From assembly GCF_002741075.1 (NCBI RefSeq), contig NZ_CP016634.1:2898501-2962500 (forward strand): DNA of 64,000 nucleotides, in the 5' to 3' direction. The DNA is from Pseudomonas putida (GTDB lineage: Bacteria > Pseudomonadota > Gammaproteobacteria > Pseudomonadales > Pseudomonadaceae). Of the stretch, positions 31,933 through 41,113 are shown in pieces. The position numbers and the translations under genes are program-made. Position 1 is the first letter of the stretch, and each line of letters begins with the position of its first letter. Under the pieces are notes generated by a model. That model had not been told where the DNA came from and did no database searches. It saw only the letters and a program-made list of their open reading frames with translations.

Positions 31933-33090
31933 ATGAACCGGACACTACGCATCACCTATTCCCTGTCGTTCCTCGGCCTGCTGACCGGGCTTGGCGCCTG
32001 GTCGGTCGGGGGCCTTGAAAGTTTCAACCGCACCGAGCAGATGACCCTGCTCAACGGCAAGCTGGCCAAGGCCGCCGAGACTCACTACGACGAGCAGTTC
32101 CCGATCAAGCGCATCGGCACCAACCTGTGGGCGGCGCTGGACTACAAGCTGTTCAACGAAGGCCGCCCAGGCGTCGTGCTGGGCCGCGAGCAGTGGCTGT
32201 TCAGTGACGAAGAGTTCAAGCCCACCGCCGGTGCCGAACAACTGATGCAGGAGAACCTGGCGCTGATCCGTGGCGTGCGCGACACCCTGCAGCGCCAAGG
32301 CACGCAGCTGGTGCTGGCGATTGTCCCGGCCAAGGCGCGGATCTACTCCGAGTACCTGGGCAAGGCCGTGCCGACCCGCCTGCATGAAGGCCTGTACAAC
32401 CAGTTCCACGCCCAAGCCCGCCAGGCCGGTGTGTTCGCCCCCGACCTGCTCGCGCCCCTGGAGCAGGCCAAGAGCCGTGGCCAGGTGTTCCTGCGCACCG
32501 ACACCCACTGGACGCCCATGGGCGCCGAGGTCGCGGCCCAGGCTCTGGCCGAGGCGGTGTCGCGCCAGAACCTGCTCAATGGCGACCCGCAAGCGTTCAT
32601 CACCGAAGCTGGCGCCACCAGTCCATACAAGGGCGATCTGACCAACTTCCTGCCGCTCGATCCGCTGTTCAGCAACCTGTTGCCGTCACCGGACAACCTG
32701 CAGCAACGCAGCACTCGCCCGGTCGAGGCCGCAGGCGAAGCCGGCGACGCCCTGTTCGCCGAAACCCGGATTCCGGTGGCGCTGGTCGGCACCAGCTACA
32801 GCGCCAACCCGCACTGGAACTTCCTCGGCGCCCTGCAGCAAGCCTTGCGCAGCGACGTGGCCAACTACGCCGAAGACGGCCACGGCCCCCTGCTGCCGAT
32901 GCTCAAGTACCTGCAAAGCGACGCCTTCAAGGACGCCGCCCCGCAAGTGGTGGTGTGGGAATTCCCCGAACGTTATCTGCCAATGAAAAACGACCTCAGC
33001 GCCTTCGATCCGACCTGGATCGCCCAGCTGAAGAACACCCGCAAGACCGAAGAAAACCTGGCCCTGTCGTCCAATCGGACGGTTCACTGA
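31933..33090 (+). CDS. algJ: Alginate O-acetyltransferase AlgJ
   Basis: A 385-residue periplasmic protein anchored by an uncleaved N-terminal helix (about residues 6-25), related to AlgX's SGNH-like domain but lacking the carbohydrate-binding domain. The Asp/His motif RTDTHWTPMGAE and nucleophile region LVGTSYSANPHWNF are seen. Starts 10 bp after algI with GAGGA upstream. Confidence 0.95.
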   Translation: MNRTLRITYSLSFLGLLTGLGAWSVGGLESFNRTEQMTLLNGKLAKAAETHYDEQFPIKRIGTNLWAALDYKLFNEGRPGVVLGREQWLFSDEEFKPTAGAEQLMQENLALIRGVRDTLQRQGTQLVLAIVPAKARIYSEYLGKAVPTRLHEGLYNQFHAQARQAGVFAPDLLAPLEQAKSRGQVFLRTDTHWTPMGAEVAAQALAEAVSRQNLLNGDPQAFITEAGATSPYKGDLTNFLPLDPLFSNLLPSPDNLQQRSTRPVEAAGEAGDALFAETRIPVALVGTSYSANPHWNFLGALQQALRSDVANYAEDGHGPLLPMLKYLQSDAFKDAAPQVVVWEFPERYLPMKNDLSAFDPTWIAQLKNTRKTEENLALSSNRTVH

Positions 33091-33103
33091 AGAGGACATC
33101 AAC

Positions 33104-33751
33104 ATGACCAACAAACCTTCCTTCGCTAAAGCTTTCACCCTCGCTGCGGGCTTGTCCCTGCTTTCGCTGCAGGCCCTGGCCGGCGCCGATGCGGCGCTCT
33201 ATGGCCCGAGCGCACCGAAAGGCTCGACCTTCGTGCGCCTGTACAACGCCGCCTCCAGCCCTGCCGCGGCGTCCGTGGGCAACACCCAGATCAAGCCGGT
33301 CGGCGCCCAGGCCAGCAGCGACTTCAGCTTCCTGCCAGGGGGTGACTACACCGCCCAGGTCGGCGGCAAGAGCGTCCCGGTCAAGCTGGCCGCGGACAAG
33401 TACTACACCCTGGTCAACAACGCCGGCACCAGCCCGCAATTGATCGAAGAACCCCCGTTCAAGAACAAGCAGAAAGCCTTGGTGCGCGTGCAGAACCTGA
33501 GCGACCAGTCGCTGACCCTCAAGACCGCCGACGGCAAGACCGAAGTGGTCAAACCGGTGGCCGCCAAAGGCCGTGGCGAGCGTGAGATCAACCCGGTCAA
33601 GGTCAGCCTGGCCCTCTACGAAGGCGACAAGAAGGTCAGCGACCTCAAGCCGGTCGCCCTGGAGCGCGGCGAAGCGGCCGTGCTGTACGTCACCGGATCC
33701 GGCAGCAGCCTGTCGCCGGTCTGGGTCACCCGTCCTGTCGCCAGCAACTGA
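33104..33751 (+). CDS. algF: Alginate O-acetylation adaptor AlgF
   Basis: A 215-residue periplasmic protein with a signal peptide (cleaved after LQALA, about residue 26), needed for alginate O-acetylation along with AlgI and AlgJ. It has no enzyme motifs; two beta-sandwich-like halves are plausible from the repetitive short strands. Starts 13 bp after algJ with GAGGA upstream. Confidence 0.95.
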   Translation: MTNKPSFAKAFTLAAGLSLLSLQALAGADAALYGPSAPKGSTFVRLYNAASSPAAASVGNTQIKPVGAQASSDFSFLPGGDYTAQVGGKSVPVKLAADKYYTLVNNAGTSPQLIEEPPFKNKQKALVRVQNLSDQSLTLKTADGKTEVVKPVAAKGRGEREINPVKVSLALYEGDKKVSDLKPVALERGEAAVLYVTGSGSSLSPVWVTRPVASN

Positions 33752-33784
33752 TCCCAAGCCCTATCGACCTTTTGGAGAAACATC

Positions 33785-35239
33785 ATGATTCCGGTAATTC
33801 TTTCTGGTGGTAGCGGTTCGCGTCTGTGGCCTTTGTCGCGCAAGCAGTTCCCCAAGCAGTTCCTGGCCCTGACCGGCGAGCACACCCTGTTCCAGCAGAC
33901 CCTCGAACGCCTGGTGTTCGAGGGCATGGACAGCCCCATCGTGGTCTGCAACAAGGACCACAAATTCATCGTCCAGGAGCAGTTGGCCGGGCTCAACCTG
34001 CAGACCCAGGGCATCCTCATGGAGCCCTTCGGGCGCAATACCGCGCCCGCGGTGGCCATGACCGCGATGAAGCTGGTCAACGAAGGCCGCGACGAGCTGA
34101 TGCTGGTGCTGCCGGCCGACCACGTGATCGAGGACCAGAAGGCGCTGCAACGCGCCCTGGCCCTGGCCACCGTGGCCGCCGAGCGCGGCGAGATGGTGCT
34201 GTTCGGCGTGCCGGCGACCAAGCCTGAGACCGGATACGGTTACATCCGCTCCAGCCAGGACGCCTTGCTGCCTGAGGGCGTGGCGCGCGTCGCGCAGTTC
34301 GTCGAGAAGCCCGATGAGAAACGCGCCAACGAGTTCGTCCGCGCTGGCGGTTACTTCTGGAACAGCGGCATGTTCCTGTTCCGCGCCAGCCGCTTCCTCG
34401 AAGAGCTGAAAAAGCACGACCCGGACATCTATGACACCTGTCTGCTGGCCCTGGAACGCAGCGACGAAGAAAACGACGTGCTGAGCATCGACGCCGCGAC
34501 CTTCGCCTGCTGCCCGGACAACTCCATCGACTACGCGGTGATGGAGAAGACCCAGCGCGCCTGCGTGGTGCCGCTGTCGGCGGGCTGGAGCGACGTGGGC
34601 TGCTGGTCGTCGCTGTGGGATGTGCACGAGAAAGACGACAACGGCAACGTCACCAAGGGCGACGTGGTGGTGCAGGATAGCCATAACTGCATGATCCACG
34701 GCAACGGCAAGCTGGTGTCGGTGATCGGCCTGGAGAACATCGTGGTGGTCGAGACCAAGGACGCCATGATGATCGCCCACAAGGACAAGGTCCAAGGCGT
34801 CAAGCAACTGGTCAACACCCTCGACCAGCAAGGCCGCAGCGAGACCCAGAACCACCTGGAGGTGTACCGTCCGTGGGGCTCGTACGACTCGGTGGACATG
34901 GGCGGGCGTTTCCAGGTCAAGCACATCACCGTCAAACCGGGGGCGAGCCTGTCGCTGCAGATGCACCACCACCGCGCCGAGCACTGGATCGTGGTGTCCG
35001 GCACGGCCGAAGTGACCTGCGACGAGAACGTGTTCCTGCTCACCGAGAACCAGTCGACCTACATCCCCATCGCCTCGATCCACCGCCTGCGCAACCCGGG
35101 CAAGATCCCGCTGGAGATCATCGAAGTGCAGTCCGGCAGTTACCTGGGCGAGGATGACATCGAGCGGTTCGAGGACGTGTACGGCCGGACCTCGACGCCG
35201 GTGGAGCGCGGCATCTCGATCAAGACCATCGCGCAGTAA
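33785..35239 (+). CDS. algA: Bifunctional mannose-6-phosphate isomerase / GDP-mannose pyrophosphorylase AlgA
   Basis: A 484-residue cytosolic enzyme supplying GDP-mannose. The N-terminal pyrophosphorylase half has ILSGGSGSRLWPLSRKQFPK and QFVEKPDE; the C-terminal type-II isomerase cupin half has QMHHHRAEHWIVVSG (metal-binding His). Last gene of the operon, followed by a strong double terminator. Confidence 0.97.
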   Translation: MIPVILSGGSGSRLWPLSRKQFPKQFLALTGEHTLFQQTLERLVFEGMDSPIVVCNKDHKFIVQEQLAGLNLQTQGILMEPFGRNTAPAVAMTAMKLVNEGRDELMLVLPADHVIEDQKALQRALALATVAAERGEMVLFGVPATKPETGYGYIRSSQDALLPEGVARVAQFVEKPDEKRANEFVRAGGYFWNSGMFLFRASRFLEELKKHDPDIYDTCLLALERSDEENDVLSIDAATFACCPDNSIDYAVMEKTQRACVVPLSAGWSDVGCWSSLWDVHEKDDNGNVTKGDVVVQDSHNCMIHGNGKLVSVIGLENIVVVETKDAMMIAHKDKVQGVKQLVNTLDQQGRSETQNHLEVYRPWGSYDSVDMGGRFQVKHITVKPGASLSLQMHHHRAEHWIVVSGTAEVTCDENVFLLTENQSTYIPIASIHRLRNPGKIPLEIIEVQSGSYLGEDDIERFEDVYGRTSTPVERGISIKTIAQ

Positions 35240-35247
35240 TGACACTG

Positions 35248-35267
35248 GGGCCGCGCTGCGGCCCTTT
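35248..35267 (+). terminator. First terminator hairpin after algA
   Basis: GGGCCGC-GCT-GCGGCCC (35248-35264) followed by TTT, 9 bp after the algA stop. Confidence 0.65.
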
Positions 35268-35268
35268 C

Positions 35269-35334
35269 GCGGCACAAGGCCGCTCCTACAGCGAGTGCGC
35301 AATAGCGGTAGGCGCGGCCTTGTGCCGCGCCCTT
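35269..35334 (+). terminator. Second, long terminator hairpin after algA
   Basis: A perfect 15-bp inverted repeat (GCGGCACAAGGCCGC at 35269-35283, GCGGCCTTGTGCCGC at 35314-35328) with a 30-base loop that itself can pair (CCTAC / GTAGG), then GCCCTTTTT. The best intrinsic terminator in the window. Its arms differ from the REP family seen elsewhere. Confidence 0.8.
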
Positions 35335-35395
35335 TTTGAGGCCACCGCGATTTAAAGCTAGGATGACCTGACTGCTGCAACCAAGGTCCGCTTCC

Positions 35396-35860
35396 ATGCT
35401 TATCGGCGCCCTGCTCATCCTCACCTGGCTCACTCTGTTGCTGCGCTACCCGGCCAAGGCCTTGCCGATCTCCCTGGCGGCCGTGTTCGGCCTGGGATTG
35501 GTGGCGCTCGGCGTGGTCTGGCAGGACAGCCGCGAAGCCTCGCAACTGGCGCGCCTGGACCTTCGCCTGCGCTATGCCCCCGACCAATGCCCCGCCGACC
35601 GCACCCTGCAGGTGCACATGAAGAACGGCAACGACGTCCCCCTGACCGAACTGCGCTGGCGCGTCGCCGCCTATGCGCCCGGTGACACCGTCAACCTGGC
35701 CGAGAACACCTACAACGCCCCTCGCTACCGCGGCCCGGGCGAGCTGCAACCTGGCGCCGAATGGACCGACTGCCTACCCCTGCCGCCGCTGCGCAGCGGG
35801 TATCGCCCACAGACCCTGGAATTTCGTGCCGAGCATCTACAAGGTACATTCGCCAACTAA
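35396..35860 (+). CDS. Small membrane-anchored protein of unknown function
   Basis: A 154-residue protein with two hydrophobic segments at the N-terminus (about residues 3-17 and 22-42) and a periplasmic domain with two Cys (CPADRT; DCLPLP) that could pair. I recall conserved hypothetical proteins of this kind downstream of alginate operons in P. putida but know no function. It has its own upstream gap after the algA terminators, so it is probably not part of that operon. Confidence 0.75.
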   Translation: MLIGALLILTWLTLLLRYPAKALPISLAAVFGLGLVALGVVWQDSREASQLARLDLRLRYAPDQCPADRTLQVHMKNGNDVPLTELRWRVAAYAPGDTVNLAENTYNAPRYRGPGELQPGAEWTDCLPLPPLRSGYRPQTLEFRAEHLQGTFAN

Positions 35861-35868
35861 TGTGTTGC

Positions 35869-35939
35869 CTGTGCCGGCCCCTTCGCGGGTAACCCGCTCC
35901 CACAAGGGCGAAGGTGATCCCGCGAATGGGCCGGCACAG
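35869..35939. repeat. Composite inverted repeat enclosing a REP
   Basis: CTGTGCCGGCCC (35869-35880) and GGGCCGGCACAG (35928-35939) are perfect 12-bp inverted arms; the pairing continues inward (CTTCGCGGG / CCCGCGAAT) around an internal REP copy (GGGTAACCCGCTCCCACA). It lies between the small membrane protein gene and the SDR gene. Confidence 0.8.
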
Positions 35940-35975
35940 ATGCCTACAAACTCCATCTGCTAACAGGCCTGAACC

Positions 35976-36800
35976 ATGCCCACCGTTCTGATCACCGGTT
36001 GTTCCAGCGGCATCGGCCGCGCCCTGGCCGACGCCTTCCGCGATGCCGGCCACGAAGTCTGGGCCACCGCCCGCAAGCCTGAGGATGTCGAACGACTGGT
36101 CGCCGCAGGCTTTACCGCCCGGCAACTGGACGTCACCCACCCCGCAGACCTCAGCCGCCTGGCCGATGAGCTGCAAGACCGCCATGGCGGCCTGGACATC
36201 CTGATCAACAACGCAGGCTACGGCGCCATGGGCCCGCTGCTCGACGGTGGCGTCGAGGCCATGCGTCAACAGTTCGAGACCAATGTCTTCGCCGTGGTCG
36301 GGGTCACCCGCGCGCTGTTCCCGTTGCTGCGTCGCAACCGAGGCCTGGTGGTGAACATCGGCAGCGTCTCCGGTGTGCTGGTCACACCGTTCGCCGGTGC
36401 CTACTGCGCCTCCAAGGCGGCCGTGAATGCCCTGAGCGACGCCCTGCGCCTGGAGCTCGCGCCGTTCGGCATTCGCGTGATGGAAGTGCAGCCCGGGGCG
36501 ATCGCCTCGCAATTCGCCGACAATGCCCAGCGCCAGGCCGAAGACGTGCTCGCGGCGGATTCACCGTGGTGGCCACTGCGCGACTACATCCAGGCTCGGG
36601 CCCGTGCTTCGCAAGACAAGCCGACACCGGCTGCGGTGTTCGCCCAAGGGGTGCTCGCCGCCACCGGCAAGAGCCCGACGCCCGCCGTGGTGCGCCTGGG
36701 CAACGGCAGCACCGCGTTGCCGTTGCTGGCCCGGCTGCTGCCACGACGGTTGCTGGACAAGGTGCTGCGCAAGCGGTTCGGCTTGCTGCGTCCACTGTGA
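35976..36800 (+). CDS. Short-chain dehydrogenase/reductase (SDR family oxidoreductase)
   Basis: A 274-residue classical SDR: cofactor motif TGCSSGIGRALADAF, NNAGYG, catalytic Ser in IGSVSG and YCASK (Tyr/Lys). Longer C-terminal part (about residues 190-274) than minimal SDRs. Substrate unknown. It stands alone, between REP repeats and a convergent efflux operon. Confidence 0.9.
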   Translation: MPTVLITGCSSGIGRALADAFRDAGHEVWATARKPEDVERLVAAGFTARQLDVTHPADLSRLADELQDRHGGLDILINNAGYGAMGPLLDGGVEAMRQQFETNVFAVVGVTRALFPLLRRNRGLVVNIGSVSGVLVTPFAGAYCASKAAVNALSDALRLELAPFGIRVMEVQPGAIASQFADNAQRQAEDVLAADSPWWPLRDYIQARARASQDKPTPAAVFAQGVLAATGKSPTPAVVRLGNGSTALPLLARLLPRRLLDKVLRKRFGLLRPL

Positions 36801-36811
36801 TACGGCGCAGC

Positions 36812-36840
36812 GCCTTTCGCGGGTAAACCCGCACACAGGT
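36812..36840. repeat. Degenerate REP after the SDR gene
   Basis: CTTTCGCGGGTAAACCCGCA with a shortened flank (CACAGG). Confidence 0.55.
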
Positions 36841-36896
36841 TCCGCGCGGCCCTTGCAAGCCATGCACTACCTGTGGGGGCCGGCGAAGCCTGCGAT

Positions 36897-36913
36897 GGGC
36901 CGCATAGCGGCCC
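36897..36913 (-). terminator. Terminator-like hairpin after the NodT gene
   Basis: GGGCCGC-ATA-GCGGCCC, one base past the stop of the minus-strand NodT-type gene. Same stem as the first hairpin after algA, but without a T-run on the minus strand. Confidence 0.5.
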
Positions 36914-36914
36914 C

Positions 36915-38354
36915 TTACACCTTCTCGTCGAACGCCTGCCAGCCGCCGCCCAACGCCTTGTACAGCCCCACCAATGCCTGGGAGACGGCAGCCGAACTGT
37001 CGATCCACTGCTCCTCGCTGGCCAGCAGCGCACTCTGCACGGTCAGCACATTGAGAAAGTCCACTGCCCCTTCCACGTACTGGCGCTGGGCGGTCTCCAG
37101 CGCGACGCGGTTCTGCTTCACCGCCTCGGCCAGATGATCCCGGCGCAGTTGGCTGGCGTTGTACAGACGCAGCACATCGTCGATCTCATGCCACGCGCCC
37201 AGCACCACCTTGCGGTAGTTGAGCGCCGCCTCCTGCTGTTGCGCCTCGCGCAGTTCGAGCGTGCCCTTCAAGCGCCCGCCCTCGAAGATCGGCAATGACA
37301 ATTGCGGGCCGAAGGCGAAGCGCCGGGCGTCCCACGCACCGAAATCTGACAGCTGCATGGCCTGGAAACCGACACTGCCAGACAGCCGAATACTCGGGTA
37401 GAAGTCGGCCTTGGCCACGCCGATGCTGGCGGTGGCCGCATGCAGTCGCGCCTCGGCCTGGCGGATGTCGGGGCGGCGTTCGGCGAGTTCCGACGGCAGG
37501 CCGATGGCAAAGCGCTGCTGCGGCGTCGGCAACTCGCCGGGCGCCAGCAACTCGCTTTGCAGGCTGCGCGGCGGTTCAGCGACGAGCAGGCTCAGGGCAT
37601 TGATCAGATCGTCGCGCCGTGCCTCCAGCGTGGGCAGACGTGCCTCGATCGACGCCACCTGGGCGCTGGCCTGGGCCACGTCCAAGCGCGTGGCGACGCC
37701 CTCGGCCTGGCGATCCTCAGAGAGCTTGAGGCTATGCCGGGCGACCTTGAGGTTGTCCTGGGTGACCTCCAGGGTGTGTTGCACGGCGCGCAACTGGATG
37801 TAGTCACCGGCCGTCTCGGACAACAGCGCCAGAAGCACACCGCGTCGGTCGTTCTCGGCCACCGCCACCGAGGCATCGGCCGCCTCGACCTGACGACGCA
37901 CCCGCCCCCAGAGGTCCAGTTCCCACCCTGCCACCAGGTCGCCCTGCCACAGGTTGAAGGCGGATTTGCCCGCCTTGCCGGATGGGTCGCTCAGGCCCTC
38001 GGCGCTATTGCGGGCGCGACTGTAGCCGGCATTCACGTCCACCGAGGGCACCTCGTCGGCCGCCACGGTGCTGCGCAGGGCGCGGCTTTGCAGCAGGCGC
38101 GCGCTGGCCATCTGCAGGTCCAGGTTACGTTCGGCAACGCGCTGGATCAGCGCGCTCAGGCGTGCATCGTGAAAGCTGTCCCACCAACGCAGTTCCAACG
38201 GCTCTGCGGTCGGCTGACTCGCCGCCGCCTCGCCTTGCACCTGGCTCCAGGCCTGAGGTGCCTGGCTGTCCGGGCGCTGGAAGTCCGGCCCAAGGGTGCA
38301 GCCGGCGAGCAGCACGGCCAACAGCAGAGGGCTTATGCGTGTTGCCGGTTTCAT
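36915..38354 (-). CDS. NodT-family outer-membrane efflux lipoprotein
   Basis: A 479-residue TolC/OprM-like trimeric outer-membrane channel. A lipoprotein signal (LLAVLLAGC, Cys about residue 19) and two OEP repeats with long coiled-coil helices. It pairs with the EmrA- and EmrB-like genes upstream; its ATG overlaps the stop of the EmrA-like gene (ATGA). Together they form a tripartite drug or organic-anion exporter; the substrate is unknown. Confidence 0.92.
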   Translation of the reverse strand: MKPATRISPLLLAVLLAGCTLGPDFQRPDSQAPQAWSQVQGEAAASQPTAEPLELRWWDSFHDARLSALIQRVAERNLDLQMASARLLQSRALRSTVAADEVPSVDVNAGYSRARNSAEGLSDPSGKAGKSAFNLWQGDLVAGWELDLWGRVRRQVEAADASVAVAENDRRGVLLALLSETAGDYIQLRAVQHTLEVTQDNLKVARHSLKLSEDRQAEGVATRLDVAQASAQVASIEARLPTLEARRDDLINALSLLVAEPPRSLQSELLAPGELPTPQQRFAIGLPSELAERRPDIRQAEARLHAATASIGVAKADFYPSIRLSGSVGFQAMQLSDFGAWDARRFAFGPQLSLPIFEGGRLKGTLELREAQQQEAALNYRKVVLGAWHEIDDVLRLYNASQLRRDHLAEAVKQNRVALETAQRQYVEGAVDFLNVLTVQSALLASEEQWIDSSAAVSQALVGLYKALGGGWQAFDEKV

Positions 38355-39412
38355 CGCGCGCTCACCTCTTTGCCGTCGAGGGGGTCACCGTGGGTGTCGA
38401 TGGTCGCCACCACCGACATGCCCACACGCAAGCGCTCGAGCAGCGGCTGGCCATCGTCGAAGACGATCTTCACCGGAATCCGTTGCACGACCTTGGTGAA
38501 GTTGCCGGTGGCGTTGTCCGGTTTGACCGCGGCGAAGGTAACCCCGGTGGCCGGGGCGATGCTCTGCACATGGCCGTGCAGTGTCTCGCCGGAGAAGGTG
38601 TCGACGCTGATGCTCACCGACTGCCCCGGTTGTACATGAGTGAGCTGGGTTTCCTGAAAGTTGCCCACCACGTAGGCCTGCTGCAGCGGCACCACCGACA
38701 GCAGACGCGCCCCCGGATTGACGTAGGCGCCAATGCGCAGGGCGCGCTCGCCGACCATGCCGTCCACCGGCGCGGTGATGCGGGTGTAGGAGAGATCGAG
38801 CTGGGCTTTTTCAACGCCCGCCTCGGCGCGCTTGAGCTGGCCCTCGGCGCTGGCCACCTGGGCGGTGAGAATGTCCACCTGCTTGCGCGTGGCGACCAAC
38901 GCCGCCTGGGCATTGGCCAGTCGTGCCCGGGCCTGGTCGACACGGCTGCGCGCCTGCTGGGCGTTCTGCACGGTGCCGGCGCCTTGCTCGGCCAGGCGGC
39001 TGTAACGGGTCACCTCGTGATCAGCGAAGGCCATTTCGGCCTGGGCTGCCCGCACGGCCGCTTCGGCCTGGGCGATCAACGATGCCTGGCGCTCCAACGT
39101 GGCGCGCGCATCGGCGCTTTGCGCCTTGGCCACCAGCAATTGCGCCTGGGCGGCGTCGAGGGCTGCGCGGTAGTCGCGGTCATCGATGGTCGCCAGCAAC
39201 TGGCCGGCGCTCACCTGCTGGTTGTCCTCGACCAGCACCTCCTTGATGAAGCCAGGAACCTTGGGCGCGACCACAGTGTAGTCGGCGGTCACATAGGCAT
39301 CGTTGGTGCTTTGCTGGTGGTCGCTGCCCAGCATCCAGGGGGTCACCAGCGCAGCGAGCACGGCCAGGCCGAGCACCGAGCCGATCACGAGGGTCTTGCG
39401 GTTGTTGGTCAT
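38351..39412 (-). CDS. HlyD/EmrA-family periplasmic adaptor
   Basis: A 353-residue membrane fusion protein: N-terminal membrane helix (about residues 8-28), biotinyl-lipoyl halves (VVAPKVPGFIKEVLV; RITAPVDGMVGERALRIG), an alpha-hairpin rich in Ala/Gln, and a beta-barrel. It bridges the MFS pump and the NodT channel encoded on either side. Confidence 0.93.
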   Translation of the reverse strand: MTNNRKTLVIGSVLGLAVLAALVTPWMLGSDHQQSTNDAYVTADYTVVAPKVPGFIKEVLVEDNQQVSAGQLLATIDDRDYRAALDAAQAQLLVAKAQSADARATLERQASLIAQAEAAVRAAQAEMAFADHEVTRYSRLAEQGAGTVQNAQQARSRVDQARARLANAQAALVATRKQVDILTAQVASAEGQLKRAEAGVEKAQLDLSYTRITAPVDGMVGERALRIGAYVNPGARLLSVVPLQQAYVVGNFQETQLTHVQPGQSVSISVDTFSGETLHGHVQSIAPATGVTFAAVKPDNATGNFTKVVQRIPVKIVFDDGQPLLERLRVGMSVVATIDTHGDPLDGKEVSAR

Positions 39413-39440
39413 TTCTACAGTCTCGAATTCATCCAGGACG

Positions 39441-40982
39441 TCATGCCACCGCGCGCGGTGGGTAGATCCGGGTAGGCACGAAAGGAATCAGGCAAATCAG
39501 GGCCACGGCGACGCCGGCCATGACCCAATACAGGTCGGCGGACGTCAGCACTTGGGCTTGCTCGTGGAGGCGCCGGGCCAGGCCTGCGGCCTGGTCATCG
39601 ACCAGGGGCGCGTTGCCCAGGCTGTCCACCAGGTGGTTGGAATGAAAATGCCGGCGCACGGTGCCCAGAGCGTCCAGCAGGCCGGTGGCGATCACCGAGG
39701 ACAGGCCCTTGACGGTGTTGAACCAGCTCGATGCAAAGGGGCCTTCCTGGGGCGTCATACCGTTGGTCGAGAGCATCAGCAACGGCAGTACCGACATCGG
39801 CTGGCCGAACACCTGCAGCAAGTAGAAGGGGTAGAAGTCGCCGCGGATCCACTGCGAGGTCAGCAGGCTGCTACCTACGCACGAGGCCGCCAGCATCCCC
39901 AGGCCCAGCGCCAGCACCCAGCGGCAGTCCACCGCGCGGATGTTGCACAGCGCCGCCGTGAGCGGCAGGGCGATCAATTGCGGCATGGCCACCAGCATCA
40001 TCAACGGGCTTGTCTGCGCCGGGCGATAGCCCTGGATCTGCGCGAGATAGGCCGACGGGATGCTGCCCACACCCGACAGCACGATCAGCACGCCCGCCAG
40101 GGTCACCAAGGCAAAACTCAGGTTGCGCCGCGACAGCAAGCGCAACTGGAAGAACGGCAATGGCTCGGACCATTCGTTGTACATGAACAGCACCAGCAGC
40201 AGCACGCCAGCGCCGAGCAGCCAGCAGATCAGCGGTGAGTCGAACCAGCCCCAGCGATCGCCCAGGGACAGGCCCAGAACGATGCAACTGATAGCCGGCA
40301 GGCCGAGCACCATCCCACGCCAGTCGAACTGCTTGAAGCGTTCCAGGCGCAGTGGGTCCTGGGGCAGGCCCCAGCCCACGCAGAACATGGCCAGGCCCGA
40401 GGGCAGGATGATCTGCCAGAACGCCCACTGCCAGCCGACATACTCCGTCCACAGGCCCGCCAGAGGTGTGCCGAGGTTGGGACCGAACGTGGCGGTCAGG
40501 GCATAGCAGGCCAGGCCATAGATCTTGATGCCCGGAGGCAGAAAACGCAGCGCTACGGTCATCAGCATCGGCGGCAAGGCCCCCGAGGCAAGGCCCTGGA
40601 CGATGCGCAGCAGCATCAGGCTGTGCAGGTTGGGAGCGAAGGGCTGGACCAGGCCCAACACGGCGAACAGCCCGATGGCATAGATCGTGAAGCGGCGCAG
40701 GGAGAAGGTGCCGGCCATCCAGGGCGCGAAGGCCATCGCCGAGACCGACGCGGCCGAATACACCGCCAGCAGCCAGGCGCCCTCGTCGGCGCCGATGCCC
40801 ATGGCGCCGCGGATATCGGCCAGGGAAATCTTCGTCACTGCCTCGTTCAGACCCGCGCAGAGCACCGCCAGCAGCACGCCGAACAGCCCGACCACCACCC
40901 GCAGGCCAAACGCCGTCTGGACCGGTGCGGCCGGTGCAGGCGCAGCGGCGGGCACTGCGAGGGGCGTGGACAGGGAACTCAT
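39441..40982 (-). CDS. DHA2-family MFS drug transporter (EmrB-like)
   Basis: A 513-residue, 14-helix proton-coupled exporter of the DHA2/EmrB type, first gene of the three-gene efflux operon. The N-terminus is a cytosolic Ala/Pro-rich tail (about residues 1-25). A perfect LysR-type box lies 90 bp upstream of its start, identical to one in front of the lysR gene at 41967-42875. Confidence 0.92.
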   Translation of the reverse strand: MSSLSTPLAVPAAAPAPAAPVQTAFGLRVVVGLFGVLLAVLCAGLNEAVTKISLADIRGAMGIGADEGAWLLAVYSAASVSAMAFAPWMAGTFSLRRFTIYAIGLFAVLGLVQPFAPNLHSLMLLRIVQGLASGALPPMLMTVALRFLPPGIKIYGLACYALTATFGPNLGTPLAGLWTEYVGWQWAFWQIILPSGLAMFCVGWGLPQDPLRLERFKQFDWRGMVLGLPAISCIVLGLSLGDRWGWFDSPLICWLLGAGVLLLVLFMYNEWSEPLPFFQLRLLSRRNLSFALVTLAGVLIVLSGVGSIPSAYLAQIQGYRPAQTSPLMMLVAMPQLIALPLTAALCNIRAVDCRWVLALGLGMLAASCVGSSLLTSQWIRGDFYPFYLLQVFGQPMSVLPLLMLSTNGMTPQEGPFASSWFNTVKGLSSVIATGLLDALGTVRRHFHSNHLVDSLGNAPLVDDQAAGLARRLHEQAQVLTSADLYWVMAGVAVALICLIPFVPTRIYPPRAVA

Positions 40983-41071
40983 GGACAGACATCTCCAGCA
41001 ACAATTTGAGGCAGGAGGAAAGTCTAAAAAGGTCGAATGCTGACGAAAACTGACTTATTGGCAGTTTTATG

Positions 41072-41086
41072 TTGCGTCTGGCGCAA
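41072..41086. promoter_or_regulatory. LysR-type operator upstream of the EmrB-like operon
   Basis: TTGCG-TCTGG-CGCAA: a perfect 5-bp inverted repeat with a 5-base spacer and the T-N11-A pattern of LysR boxes. It lies 90-104 bp upstream of the operon start. The identical 15-mer (16 including the next T) occurs at 42928-42942. Confidence 0.7.
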
Positions 41087-41113
41087 TCCATCCCCGCGCC
41101 CACCTGTCACCGC

